Assembly (NCBI GenBank): GCA_030704615.1
Contig: CM060731.1
Coordinates: forward strand, 80,582,756 to 80,642,755
Reading direction: 5' to 3'
Origin: Takakia lepidozioides
Lineage: Eukaryota > Streptophyta > Takakiopsida > Takakiales > Takakiaceae
Length of the DNA stretch: 60,000 bases
In this document: positions 24,480 to 35,455 of the stretch, piece after piece
Numbering within the stretch: the first letter of the stretch is position 1
How the letters are laid out: every line of letters starts with the position of its first letter
Made by a program: the position numbers and the translations under genes
Notes under the pieces: model-generated
Databases searched by the model: none
What the model saw: the letters and a program-made list of their open reading frames with translations, nothing else
What the model was told of the DNA's origin: nothing

Positions 24480-26300
24480 ATGATTCTTTTTTTTTTCCCA
24501 TTCTCAAGCCATATGCTTAATGACTACTAGTGCAATGTTCGTGCAAAATTTGGCAGTGAACAAAAGTCATCTGGACCCAAAACCATATTTTCCTCCATCA
24601 TTTGTTCTCCAAGGTTGAGTTTTCTTCAACTTCATGCAGGGTCTATGACGTCGGGGGTGAATATTTCTTCTTGATGCTCGTCATTTACAACTTTGCATAT
24701 GTGATCTAAACATACTTAAGCACATGTGGACCAAATATGAGATTGAACCAAGTTCAGTCAATGGATCATTCAAGATTTCAATGAAACTACGTGTCGTGGA
24801 GATTAAATATTGCGTTTCGTCTGCACAATTTTTTTTTTAATTCCATTTTCAAGCCATATGTTTAATGACAACATATGCAATGTACGCGCAAAAATTAGGA
24901 GTAAACAAAAGTCATCTGGATCCAAAACCGTATTTTCTTCCCTCATTTGTACTCCAAAGTTAAGTTTTCTACAACTTCATGCACTCTTCATAGAGAGTCT
25001 AAAAAAGTGAGCAAAGATTTTTATTTTATTTTTTGTTTTTATTTTGTCCAATATTTTGCACAGATGTAGTGGTGCAAGGGTTGAATTCACAAAAAACAAT
25101 TGAGTAAAAACAAAAATCATTACGTACCAGAAATCCCCAATCCTAGGACCCCGGCTAGAGGGTACTGCGACGTTCCAGCGACGTGCAGGAGTCGCAACGT
25201 CACCATTTCCCCTTGGACGCCCAGCTCGACGGGGTATTGCGATGTCTCGTCGTCGCTAGGACGGCCTAGCAACGCTCCAACAAGGCCGCGACGTTGGGGA
25301 GTCGCAAGGATGTCATTTCCCCCTTGGCCGCCATGTGGCGAGGGCACGCCACCCGCGGGGGTTGCAACTGCTAGAATTCATTCGTCAACGGTAATGCGAC
25401 GGGCCTGCAACGTCCAGGAGTCGCAGAGAAGCCCTATTTAGTGTCTCTTTTCAAAGGTCATGGCAGAGGCCAGGATCAATTGATCCCCTTCTTCCAATCT
25501 TTATAGTGCTCCTTCTCTCTTGCTGTATAACAGAGTATAACAGGGCCAGTTCTTTCTACCACTATTGGTGCCGATCCCAGCAAACTTGACGGCCGCCGCC
25601 ACATCCTTCTCCTCATCCCCTCAGGTGGGATGATGATTTTTTGCACATGCACATGATTTTGTTTTATTGATCCGTTCCCAAGCCATATGCTTAATGACAG
25701 CGTTTGCAATGCGTGTGCAAATTTTGGTAGTGAACAAAAATCATTTGGACTGAAAACCATATTTTCTTCCCTCATTTGCACTCCCAAGTTGAGTTCTTTT
25801 CAACTTCATGCACTCTCCATAGAGAGTTCCGCAATAATAAGTGAAGGATTTTTTATTTTTTTTTATTTTTTTTATCCAATTTTTTCCATGGATGTAGTGG
25901 TCTGGGGTTTGCATTCACAAAATAAAATAGAGCCAAAACAAAAATCACTACGTAGGACAAATCCGCAATCATAGATATTGTAAATGCAGGGGGTTGCGAC
26001 CTCCAGGGGTCGTCTTGCGACGGTATTACGACGGCATTGCGGTGCCCCAACAGGTCTGCGACGGCGGGGAATTGCAATATCGCCTTTTCTGTGTCTTTGC
26101 AAAGGTCATGGCAGAGGCCAAGCTGAATGGATCCATTGTTGCAAATCTTTTTAGTCCTCTTTCTGTGCTACAATATAACAAGTCTATCTTGCATGTGGGA
26201 GACCGCGATCAACCCGGGCGGCCTTATTGTTAAAGACAAAGGGCAGGAAGAGGGGGTGGAGACACTAAAAAAAAAAAATGGAAGGGTCATGGGATTAGAG
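24480..26300 (+). repeat. Diverged tandem duplication of about 800 bp, GC-rich in the middle of each unit
   Basis: A roughly 150-bp block containing caagccatatg-ttaatgac and ttcttccctcatttg-actcc occurs at about 24490, 24840 and 25675. After the last two copies come, in the same order, a T-rich run, a gatgtagtggt block, an aaaatcattacgta or aaaatcactacgta block, GC-rich gcgacg-type DNA (25140-25440 and 25990-26090), and caaaggtcatggcagaggcc (25455 and 26099). Units 2 and 3 thus form a head-to-tail duplication. The GC-rich parts resemble the DNA at 37075-38553 and may be CACTA subterminal repeats. Confidence 0.65.
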
Positions 26301-26324
26301 GATTGAGGGTAGATTGCTTTGGCA

Positions 26325-27194
26325 ATGGCTTTAGCAACATTGTTGTCTTTCGCACCAATTTTTTTGGTGCAAAACATTGCAAGGGGCCCCTCTCAATTTG
26401 CGACGTCATCTACGGCGGTTTGGGTTCATGGTCGTTATTTCCGCATTCGTGCTATTGACATGAAGCGCAAAACAATGTTTGATTCTGGCTTGTGTGCTTC
26501 ATATTGGCAAGACTCCGTGTGGGGGAGAGGAGATACACGACCTACCATGAGCACACTCAACTGCTTTGGAGAGCTTGAGACCATACTCCAACTTCAGTAT
26601 ACAAGGCGGCAGCCTCTTATCTCCAAGACAAGGTGGTTCCAGCCACATCTTGTGGGGCCCTCCGCAACAATAGTGGAAGACAAATGTGGTTTCATGCGCG
26701 TCAATACAGATAGGCTCGAGTCTACTCATCGTCCCTCCGATGAGTTTTTTTCATGGCCTTCATTCATGGAGCAAGTTTTCTTCTCCGGATCAGGAAATTG
26801 GAAAGTGGTTGTGCATACTCAGCCAAGAGGAAGACGTCTCTATCATGGTCGGGGATCTACATGGGGCGAGGCAAATGCGGAGGAGGAAGAGACTGGTCAT
26901 GATGATGCTGATGTTGGTCGAGGTTGGATAGAGGGGGTACAAGAAAATGATGACGCCCCGGACAATGCATCTCGGACTCTATATGATGAGGCTCTATTAG
27001 ATGCGGATGTTCGAGAAGAAGATGAAGACATGGTCATTGAAACCGAGGTGGAAGATGATTCAGATGTGTCTTTTGGTGACCAGGCCATTTATGACAATGT
27101 CTCTGATGAGCAAAAAGACTTGCAGCTTGATGAGGACGAAGAGCTCTGGATGATGATGTTCAAGTTGATTAGACACGTAATCAAAGCTACATAA
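26325..27194 (+). pseudogene. CACTA transposase-associated C-terminal domain (DUF4216-like) fragment
   Basis: A 290-aa open frame with the order typical of the DUF4216 region at the C terminus of plant CACTA TNP2-type proteins: GRYFRIRAIDMKRKTMFDSG, then a short FGELETILQLQY strand, TRWFQP, GFMRVNTDRL, MEQVFFSGSGNWKVVVHTQP. A long Asp/Glu-rich tail (about residues 185-275) follows. There is no transposase catalytic part upstream on this strand; the TNP2 remnant lies downstream in the opposite orientation, so this piece is displaced or belongs to another copy. The first in-frame ATG is 26325, but a start in the middle of a larger protein is more likely. Confidence 0.7.
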
Positions 27195-27469
27195 TAATTC
27201 TCACACAGAATTGTACACATCCCTTCGATTGTTGTACATGTACATGCATGTAGCTTATTTCTATGATTGATTAATGAAAAATCCATGAAAAAAATCCTTT
27301 GTAGGTGTGTCGATCTAGGAATGATTCTAGTGAAGTTGTGACTTGAAAAGTGATTCTAGGATTGTTGAGTTTTAGTACGAGGGCAAAAATGTTGGAAGAC
27401 ATGATTTTTGTTTTACAAGTGCTGACCAAGACTTATCCCTGGAAACCTTTCAATCGATTTGGTTACCAT

Positions 27470-28978
27470 GATCTCGATGCAACAGAAAGAATAGCACGCA
27501 TGAAGAAGGAGGTGGCGGTGGTCATGTGTATGTTGGAGATGCACCTTCATCCCTCCTTCTTTGACATCCAAGACCGCTTCCTCCAGCTCTTTAGAGCAAA
27601 TCCACCGGAACAATGCTCCCAATCTATGGACTGTCTCGCGAACCTCGGGAGTCAATGTCCCACGTACTGCAATGGGCAAGATGTCTTGCAATAGATTGTG
27701 GTAGTCGTGAGACTTCAAACCATGGACCCCGTCTTCGTTGAACTTCATACGGAGGGATGACCCATAACCAGTTGGTGTTCGGACAGCTCCTATGGTGGCT
27801 ATCACTTTCTTGTATTCCTCCTTTGATCATTGCCAAGATGCGCGCCCATACTTCCACCGTACAACACCCTTTGGGTCCACACCATTTTCTTCGGCCCATA
27901 GATGGGGCATGCGACCCCGCTTCTCAAGTTCATTTCTAACATTCGCAGCCACTCCCTTCTTTGCCGGCGTACCATGAAAAACACGAAAAAAGGACGAGCA
28001 AACATTCTTCTCAATATGCATGGGATCTAGAAGATGACGAATCTTCAGGTCCTACACATATCCCCACCCACAAATTCTTACACGTCTATTTTGTCGTGAA
28101 AGTGACAATGGAAATCATACAAAATATGCAATATCACATGCATGCATAGCAATATTGATGGTGTTTTAGTGGAATATGTACAGCCCAATATGGCAACTCC
28201 CGAATTATGTGTTTTTCAATGTGCAAAAAGGGTGTGCGGCGCTTCAACACATACTTCAACCACTAAATTCAAATCCTCCGCCCCATATTATAATCAGTGT
28301 CATTTATATCTCTAAGTAAAATCTTACGTCTTGTAGCGGTTGCAAAAAGGTAGAATGCAATATACAAGTGTATTGTGGCGCGGGTATACCTTACGCGGGG
28401 CTTTCTTCCCTTGAACATCATCTCGATATCGGTCTTTGTTGCACTTTGGACATTTGGTGAGTTTCGCATCCTCTTTGTAGTACAGGGTTTTATCACATGG
28501 ACATGCATGAAAAATCTTATAGCTCATCCCCACAGCATCCAAGGCTGCTCTTGCCTCTTTTCTTGATCGTGGCATTCTCGGCTTCAAATGTAGGGCAAGG
28601 ATATAGTCCGCAATAGTCCGCATTATGGCGGGCATACCCACATTGCTTATGCCAACCGGATTTGCAAATTCAGCAACAACAAGATGGTTGAAAGTCTACT
28701 CACTTTGGCCCCTCGTATAAGGGAGTTTTGGCTTCTTTTTCCATGTCATTCAAAGAGTCTGTGTCCTCATCTACCATCTGATGCATTAAGAGGTCATCCA
28801 TTGCTGCCACATCCTCATGCATAATTCCATTGTCATTGTTGTCCTCATCATTGGAGACCGCCATTTCAGATGGGGTCGGGTCCCTTTGATACGCGCCCCC
28901 CTCCGAAGGAACAAAATCCCGGTGCATGACAAGATCATGAACTTCATGAATTAACGTCGTGGGGTTGTGGCCAGCATC
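27470..28978 (-). pseudogene. CACTA (En/Spm) TNP2 transposase remnant
   Basis: Minus-strand blocks in TNP2 order. 28978-28690: N-terminal acidic region, ending EAKTPLYEGPK then RLSTILLLLNL. 28641-28350: MPAIMRTIADYILALH, then ACPCDKTLYYKED and a CPKCN zinc-ligand pair. 28021-27830: MHIEKNVCSSFFRVFHG. 27745-27576: GLKSHDYHNLLQDILPIAVR, LGALFRWICSKELEE. These are hallmark segments of the Transposase_21 family, which cuts and moves CACTA elements. The part between the N-terminal domain and MHIEKN is much shorter than normal, so most of the catalytic core is missing. The next segment (VVMCMLEMHLHPSFFDI) appears on the opposite strand at about 27512-27575. Frames change between blocks; the gene is dead. 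Confidence 0.8.
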
Positions 28979-29295
28979 CTAAGATGCCAAAAACAACCAT
29001 GTCATTATCAGTTTCCATACATGGCGTTGTTCATTATCATACGGAATAAAACCCAAATTACACATTATACACACGAGGGGAATACATACATTGCCACATG
29101 AAAGAGACACTATATAATTCAAAATACCCAAATTCACATATAACGTCCACCCAAACTCTCTTGAATATAGCATGAAAAACTACATCCAAATACACATCAA
29201 TGCCTATGTATATATATATATATATACACGGTGGAGGAAGCCACCTCAATGTACAAAATGTCTTTCTACGTCCATCTACACATGATGAAACTCGG

Positions 29296-30512
29296 CTAAC
29301 GCCTAAAGTCATACTCTGCAAACAACTCCTCTCCAGCCTGAGAGGTCCTCCTCGCACATGTCATCACAAAAGTGGTGATGTTAGGGTCCAATCTACTATC
29401 CCCGTCATGGCGCTCATCCCAAAACACGTTGGCGGTGTGGCCCGGCGGTAAGGTAACTGAACTGTTGATGAGCCTAGCTACGTTGTCGTACACATCGGGG
29501 TTTCCATCACAATAAATATGGGCTTTGCGGCCCAAATTTCTCGCCCTTACATCATTGTCGTTCACAACAAGGATGTAAGGATGGATCAAGGACCCAAGGC
29601 CGTGTGTCTCCAATAATTGCCACTCCCGGTGGGTGTACCTCGGCCCAAAATATGGGAACAAATCCACAGAATCCTCTCATCCCCCCAAAACTACATCCTC
29701 CGAAATGGGGTTGGACTCCCATCGTGAATAGCTCCCTAGCACCACGATGACGTATGGTGCCGTCATCAGGGCGGCGAAGGCGCGGACCAACCGTGCGAAA
29801 CAACTTCGGTCCACCTCTCTTAGGGAGCGGCGCCCGTCCATCACTTCTCTCGGAGTGGGAACCTAGTGATCCATCGGTCCCAATCATACACAGTCCCCAA
29901 AGGTGGTGGGATCCATCCGGGTTCTGCCGGAGGACCCGGATACAGACTCGGTGGCGGCTGTGGTCTCGGCAATGGAGGGGAAGGGACACGTACGTTGGTA
30001 TGAGGGATCTCACGTGGAGGTAGTACTGGCCGAGATGGCCGGGATGGCGATGGTGATGAGGAAAGAACATGTACAATAGGAGGAACGGACGATGCGGATG
30101 ATGATGATGATGGGGGTGCCGATGTCGAGGATGTCGAACTCGGACTCGGTGGCGGCTGTGGTCTCGGCAATGGAGGGGAAGGGACACGTAGCCGGTCGGT
30201 ATGAGGGACCTCAGATGGCAATGGTGATGAGGAAAGACCATCTACAATAGGAGGAACAGACGATGCGGATGATGGTGATGATGGGGGTGCCAATGTCGAG
30301 GATGACGAATGTGTGTGCGTAGGTGGCAAGCACCTAGCCCGGTGCCCAAAAATAGAAATACACGCATCGTACCCCGCTACCTCACAAACTGCATTTACGT
30401 CATGTTGCAAGAAAAAAATGTTCACAGCCGAAACGGGGTGGGGCTCGTAAGAAAGAAGAAACCCGCATCGGTATACATCTTCAGCAAAAAAAATTGCGAG
30501 CTTGGACATCAA
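29296..30512 (-). pseudogene. Proline-rich protein with a SET-domain-like C terminus, broken
   Basis: The N-terminal frame (30512-29841) contains two imperfect repeats of a Ser/Pro block (SSASSVPPIV, VPSPPLPRPQPPPS). After a frame change, the frame ending at 29296 reads HPYILVVNDNDVRARN, then HIYCDGNPDVYDNVARLINS, ANVFWDERHDGD, PNITTFVMTCARRTSQ, and closes with AGEELFAEYDF. The NxARLINxS / PN / GEELFxxYxF order corresponds to the C-terminal half of SET lysine-methyltransferase domains (NHxxxPN and the ELxxxY end). The Cys-containing post-SET part is not seen. It lies about 0.3 kb upstream of the TNP2 remnant on the same strand, so it may be part of, or captured by, that CACTA element. The SET identification is by motif only. 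Confidence 0.5.
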
Positions 30513-31429
30513 GACGGGGCTGCAAGATGCATGATATGAAATGCATCAATACTCAATTCACAAACGCGAGGTTTCATTAGATATAGTACTTTTAATTGAG
30601 AAGTACGTGAGAAGATATGATGACGACTTACCTTTGCTGCATCACTAGCAATCTCGTACTTAGCGTAATGTTTTTGCACAACATGGGGTCGCCGCATCAT
30701 TGGTGTGGTCCTCCCAACCGGTAGTCATGCCCAACACCAACTGCACCAACACTCAATCTTGGGGAGGCGGTCCCGGCAGGGTCTCCCCGGAGCTCGTGCC
30801 TCTGGACTCGGCAGCCTACAACCTCGGGGTGGTGGCCGTGGGGGCAAAGCTGTGCGGACATGGCGATGCCGTCTGACTCGTAGACGAGGCGAATGTGCTG
30901 TCTCGCCCTCAGCAAGTGGTTGTGGCACAGCCAGCAACGAATCCTCAAGCGTGAAAAATAAAAAATGAGAGGCCTTTTCAAATCACCTCTGCGCCAGATC
31001 TGCGTCTCCACTGCACCTGCCGTGCGACGTTCCCCTGAGGCAGCGACGCCCATGCGATTCCCCAACATCGCAGCGGATCCTCCTCCTGCCAAGGTGGCCG
31101 CCCTTCTCTCCCCTTCTCTCTCCCCTTCGCGAAGGCGCCTGATTGTCGCCGAGGTTTTCTGATGGGGTCGCAACACTGGCGCATCGTGGCTGCACCGACC
31201 GCCTCTCACTCCCCCTCTCAATCTCTCTATCTGATCTCTCTCTCCCTCACCCTCCTCCTCTCACTCTTCCTCCCTCCCCCCCTCCATCCCTACTTTGTTT
31301 TTTTTGCTCTCGAGCTCTCCCGGGCGCAACTACCCCCCGCGCCGGAGCGATTTCCGGCGGCGGTGACGCAGCACTGACGCACAACGGCGTTCAAACCCAC
31401 ATGCGCCATCTCTCTCACTCTCCTCTCGC

Positions 31430-31730
31430 CCTATTCCCTCTCCCTCATTCTCTCTCTCCCTCATTCTCTCTCTCCCTCTTCTATCTTTTTTTTTTTTTTT
31501 TTTTTTTTTTTTGGGGTTGTTTGAGCGAGCTGGGAGGGCGCCCCCGCGACCCGCTGGTGGAGCGCCAGCCGAATGCCAGTGCCGCGGGAGGGACCGCCAG
31601 CGTGAAGGAGCTGCCGCGTGAGGGAGCTGCCCTCCCTCTCCTTCTCTCTCTCTCTCATTCTCCCTCTTAGCTCTCACTCTCCCTCTCGCCCTTATCTCTC
31701 TCCCTCATTCTCTCCCTCGCTCTTTATCTT

Positions 31731-31761
<31 letters not shown>

Positions 31762-31830
31762 GAGCGAGGGAGCGCGCCCACGTGACCTGGTGGCGGAGCG
31801 CCAGCGTGAAGGAGCTGCTGCGTGAGGCGC
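31430..31830 (+). repeat. Imperfect duplication: CT tract, T run, gagcgag-gag-gcgcgcc-type unit
   Basis: Both units have ccctcattctctc, a T run of about 20, then gagcgag, ggagcgccagc, and (g)ccagcgtgaaggagctgc-gcgtgagg. The first begins near 31440 and the second near 31690. Confidence 0.6.
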
Positions 31831-32288
31831 CCAACTGCAGGTAAGCAGCCATGCATTTTTTATCTTCATAGTGAGAGATTTCAGTGAGAGTTTGGGTTCC
31901 ACGGAGTAGACAGTGGAATCCCCACGGATCTCATAGTATATAGGACAATAGAAGAAGTGTTCTTCAGTTTCAATTTCATGGAGAGAGAGAGAGAGAAAAA
32001 AATAAAAATAAAAATAAATTCCCCTTTTTTTTTGGGACCTGCACAAAGGTGAACGAGAGAGAGGGAGAACAAGGGAGAGAGAGGGAGAGGGACAGACGGG
32101 AGAGAGGGAGAGACAGGGATAGAGGGGGCCAAGAAAATTAAAAAAGAAGGTGGGGGGGGGTGAGCAACAACAGCTCAGCCCCTCTCTGGTTCTTTTTTCT
32201 TTTGTGAGTTTTCTTCCGAGGGACAAGGACAGATGGAGGAGAGAGGCGGAGAAATGAGGAAAAATAAATAAATAAATAAAAATGTGTT

Positions 32289-32327
32289 GGGGGAGTGACT
32301 GAGCAGCAGCTGCTCAGTCACTCCCCC
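32289..32327. repeat. Perfect 19-bp-arm palindrome
   Basis: The left arm gggggagtgactgagcagc (32289-32307), one central A, and the right arm gctgctcagtcactccccc (32309-32327) are perfectly complementary. A related imperfect copy lies near 32444-32485, and weaker relatives near 32150-32180 and 35330-35380, each flanked by GA-rich and CT-rich tracts. They may be the joined ends of a small inverted-repeat transposon family. Confidence 0.75.
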
Positions 32328-32869
32328 TCCCCTCCTTCCTTTTTAAATTTATTTCCCTCAACACTCCCTCTCTCTCCACATCCTGATGGGACAGAGGGAG
32401 AGAGAGGGAGAGATGAGGGAAAATAAATAAAAAAGAAGGCAAGGGGGGGAGTGACTGAGGAGCTGCTGCTCAGTCACTCCCCCCCCCCCCCCCCCACCTT
32501 CTTTTTTAGTTTTTTTTTCCCTCCTCACTCCCTCTTTCTCCCTCTCTCTCCACATCTTCATGGGACAGAGAGAGATGAGGGAAAAGAGGGAGAGAGAGGG
32601 AGTGAGGGAGAGATAGAGAGATAGAGAAGATACTCAGGGCATGTCAAGACATGGACAAGACCCACTAGGGTCATTGTCAATTAAACACATAAACAGCCCA
32701 TAAACAGGGCACCATCTAACACTTCCATTCTTGTCATGACTTCCCAATTGATTTCACCCAATCATTCATGATAAAACAGGGTGGGAGGGCGGGGTTTGTT
32801 TATGTATAGGTCATGACAACAAGACAAGCATATAAGCAAGCATCTTGTGTATTGAAAAATCAGATTGCT

Positions 32870-33640
32870 ACAGCATGTTCAAATTTATAAGTAACCCAAG
32901 ACATGCACCATGCAAGGCTCCTTGGGTAGGTAAGAACAGCCTCCCCTGCTACAGATTCAAGGTATGTTCATACAAGCATCTTGAAGGATCAGCCTGCAAT
33001 TTACCTGATTTCAAACATGCAACCAAGTAATCTTCTTGGGCATGACAAAACATCTTGCAACTTCACTCTTTGCCATTTGTAAGTACCCCACGACATGCAT
33101 CATGCAAGGTTCCTTGGGTAGGTAAGAACAGCCCGTTCTACTACAGATTCAGGATATGTTCATACAAGTACCTTGAAGGACCAGCCTGCAATTAATCAGA
33201 TTTCAAGCATGCAACCAAGTAAACTTCTTGGGCAAGACAAACCATATTGCAGCTTCACACTTGGCCAATTGTAAGTACCCCAAGACATGCATTATGCAAG
33301 GCCTCTTGGGTAAATAAAAACAGCCTACCATTGTATAGATTCAAGACCTGTGTACACAAACATCTTGATGGACCAGCTTGCAGTTTATCAGACTCCAAAC
33401 ATGCAACCGAGTGACCCACTTGGGCATGACAAAACAGACTGCAACTTCATTCTACACCATGTACAGTTGCCCCAAGATATACATCATGTAAGGCATTTTG
33501 GCATGGAAGAACGGCCTGCCATGTCACAGCATCAAGATATGGACACACATACATTTTGAGTGCCCGAGATCAAGCCCACTTGGCCAAAATAAATCATACA
33601 ATGCAGGTGGCTGTTCTGATGGCAAAATGAGGCAACTAAT
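32870..33640 (+). repeat. Satellite-like tandem array, period 192 bp, four copies
   Basis: The landmark acatgca-catgcaaggc-ccttgggta occurs at 32901, 33093, 33285 and (diverged) 33477, exactly 192 bp apart. Each unit also contains gaccagc-tgcaatt and catgcaaccaagt, or near variants. Divergence increases toward the right. No coding function is apparent. Confidence 0.85.
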
Positions 33641-35455
33641 CACTGGCCAAGGTCCATTAGAGCTTGCCACCACTGTTTCCCAGGAGGCTAATGCCATGTT
33701 TGGCAAATAGAACCTCACTATACTCCATTCCACATCAAATCCAGGCTTGAAATAGGCCTGTCATTGCCTTGTCAGGCTACCATCTTTAAAAAAACAGGGT
33801 CTCCTCTTCCTTAGAACCTAACAGCCACTGATGCATTTACCCTTAAACCATCATTCCTCTTTTAAGGCCAAAACTGTACCTAGTCTAAAAATCCACAAGC
33901 AATGCTGTCAAAGATTCAAGACATGGTACAGTCCAAATGTTGTACTTCAAGAGACAGGCCTGCCAGGCCGAAATGCTCCATCAATGGCAGCAAAATATAA
34001 GTCAAAAGTAAGCATCAACATGTCAAACCGGGAGCAAGTGGGCCGAAATCGGGGTTGCAGGCAGCAGCCAAGTCATGACGCCATACAGAGTATGTTCCTT
34101 TTGCTCATATCCTTATCTGCAAGCTCAAGAGAATTCAAAGCAAGTAGGGACCCTCGTCCCATCACAAGCCCCCACAAAAACCAACAGGTTAGTGAGGATT
34201 GTGGAACCCCAAGTGAATCACAAACCCCTACACTTGTCATCGATGTCAACTAAGAACCTCAAAAGCAAGAGAGAAAGACATAAAGTAAAAGGAACCCTAA
34301 TCACCAAAAGCACCTTGAGCGATTTGGGGAAGGTAACTGTGCGCCATCGCCACCAGCAAGCCACCTCCAGCACAGCTAAAGAGAAGTGAAGCATACAAGC
34401 ATCCTTGCTAGGTTTAAGAAGGGAGAGAGAGATACTTCCCCACACAAGCGCCGCTGCGAAACATAAAAGCCAGAGGAGGGAAAGAGACGATGCATTCACA
34501 GCAGGGTCTCCCGCCTGTGAGAAGAGACAAGACGCCGCCATTGCGCATCCCCATGAGTTCGTCCAGCATGGGCACGAAGGAGCAGACAGGGTAGCAGTAG
34601 AGCTCAGACGCCATAACTCTCAACCCGCGAGCTGAGAAGCACGAGGAGTGCTGCTGACGGTGGGAGAGACACCCTAGGGCTGTGCCCGTTTTTTCATCCG
34701 TGCAAGATGAGTAATCAACACCCCTTATTTCGAAACCCGACGGATGTCATCCGTTATCTAGGTTTAAACAGTAGGTTATAGGGTAGGGGTTAGGGTTTCA
34801 CTCCTTAATTAGCCATAATTAAGGGTAATTAAACAAAGGTCCAGGGCCATCATAGGTTGCATATTTCATCCGGTTCAAATGAAAAAGTTAATAAGTTCAT
34901 CTAGTTGGAGAAGGTCCGTCAGTAGGATGGAAAAACGGTACATATCATCCAAGGCAACGGTTTCTCATCCTAACAGGTAATTCATCATCCCGTAAGAAAA
35001 TACTTATCCAGTACGGAAAAAAAGCCATGAAAGAGGAATAAACGAATTAATATCCTGGTATTTTTCATCCGGTATGGATGGAAAAAATTATATATAGGAT
35101 GCCAGTGTCAACCCCTACAGAGGTAATTCCTCATTCTCTGGTGACTCATCCGGTATGGGTGAAAGCCAATAAAAGAAGAATGAAAAAATCATAGACTCAG
35201 CTTAGAGGTAATTTAGTGTCCACCATGTCATAATCCATCCGGTATAGATGGAAAAACAGGAAATTAACACTGATAAAACCAGCCAATTCCAAGGAGGGAG
35301 GGAGAGAGAGGGAGAGAGAGAGACTGTTGAGGGGGGGGGGGAAACTAAAAAAAATGTGGGGGGGCAGCTGCTCCTTCACATTTTTTTCTTTTCTTTTGCC
35401 TTTCATTTTGTTTCTGGTTTGTTTTTAATTTTGTGGGTTTTGTGTTTAGGAGCTT
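33641..35455. other. No recognisable gene; scattered atccggtatggatg motifs
   Basis: From 34860 to 35250 the string tcatccggt recurs with short variants (near 34866, 35066, 35147, 35227), suggesting a degraded short repeat. 35295-35360 holds GA tracts and G runs. No domain-bearing frame. Confidence 0.4.

Larger units (their letters stand above)
30513..32640. other. Low-complexity stretch: GC-rich island then pyrimidine/purine tracts
   Basis: 30700-31150 is GC-rich with open frames in many phases and no recognised domain. 31200-31830 contains CT-rich tracts and T runs, including an imperfect duplication (see next entry). 31980-32640 is GA-rich and contains inverted repeats. No credible gene. 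Confidence 0.5.

Noticed and set aside
29552-30241. His/Arg-rich minus-strand frame
   Set aside because: It is a shifted reading of the Ser/Pro-rich repeats of the SET-like gene; the other frame gives sensible repeats.
30697-31221. Overlapping open frames on both strands
   Set aside because: GC-rich DNA without stops in many phases; no domain and no consistent start.
31143-31677. Leucine/serine and basic frames across pyrimidine tracts
   Set aside because: Direct translation of CT microsatellites and T runs.
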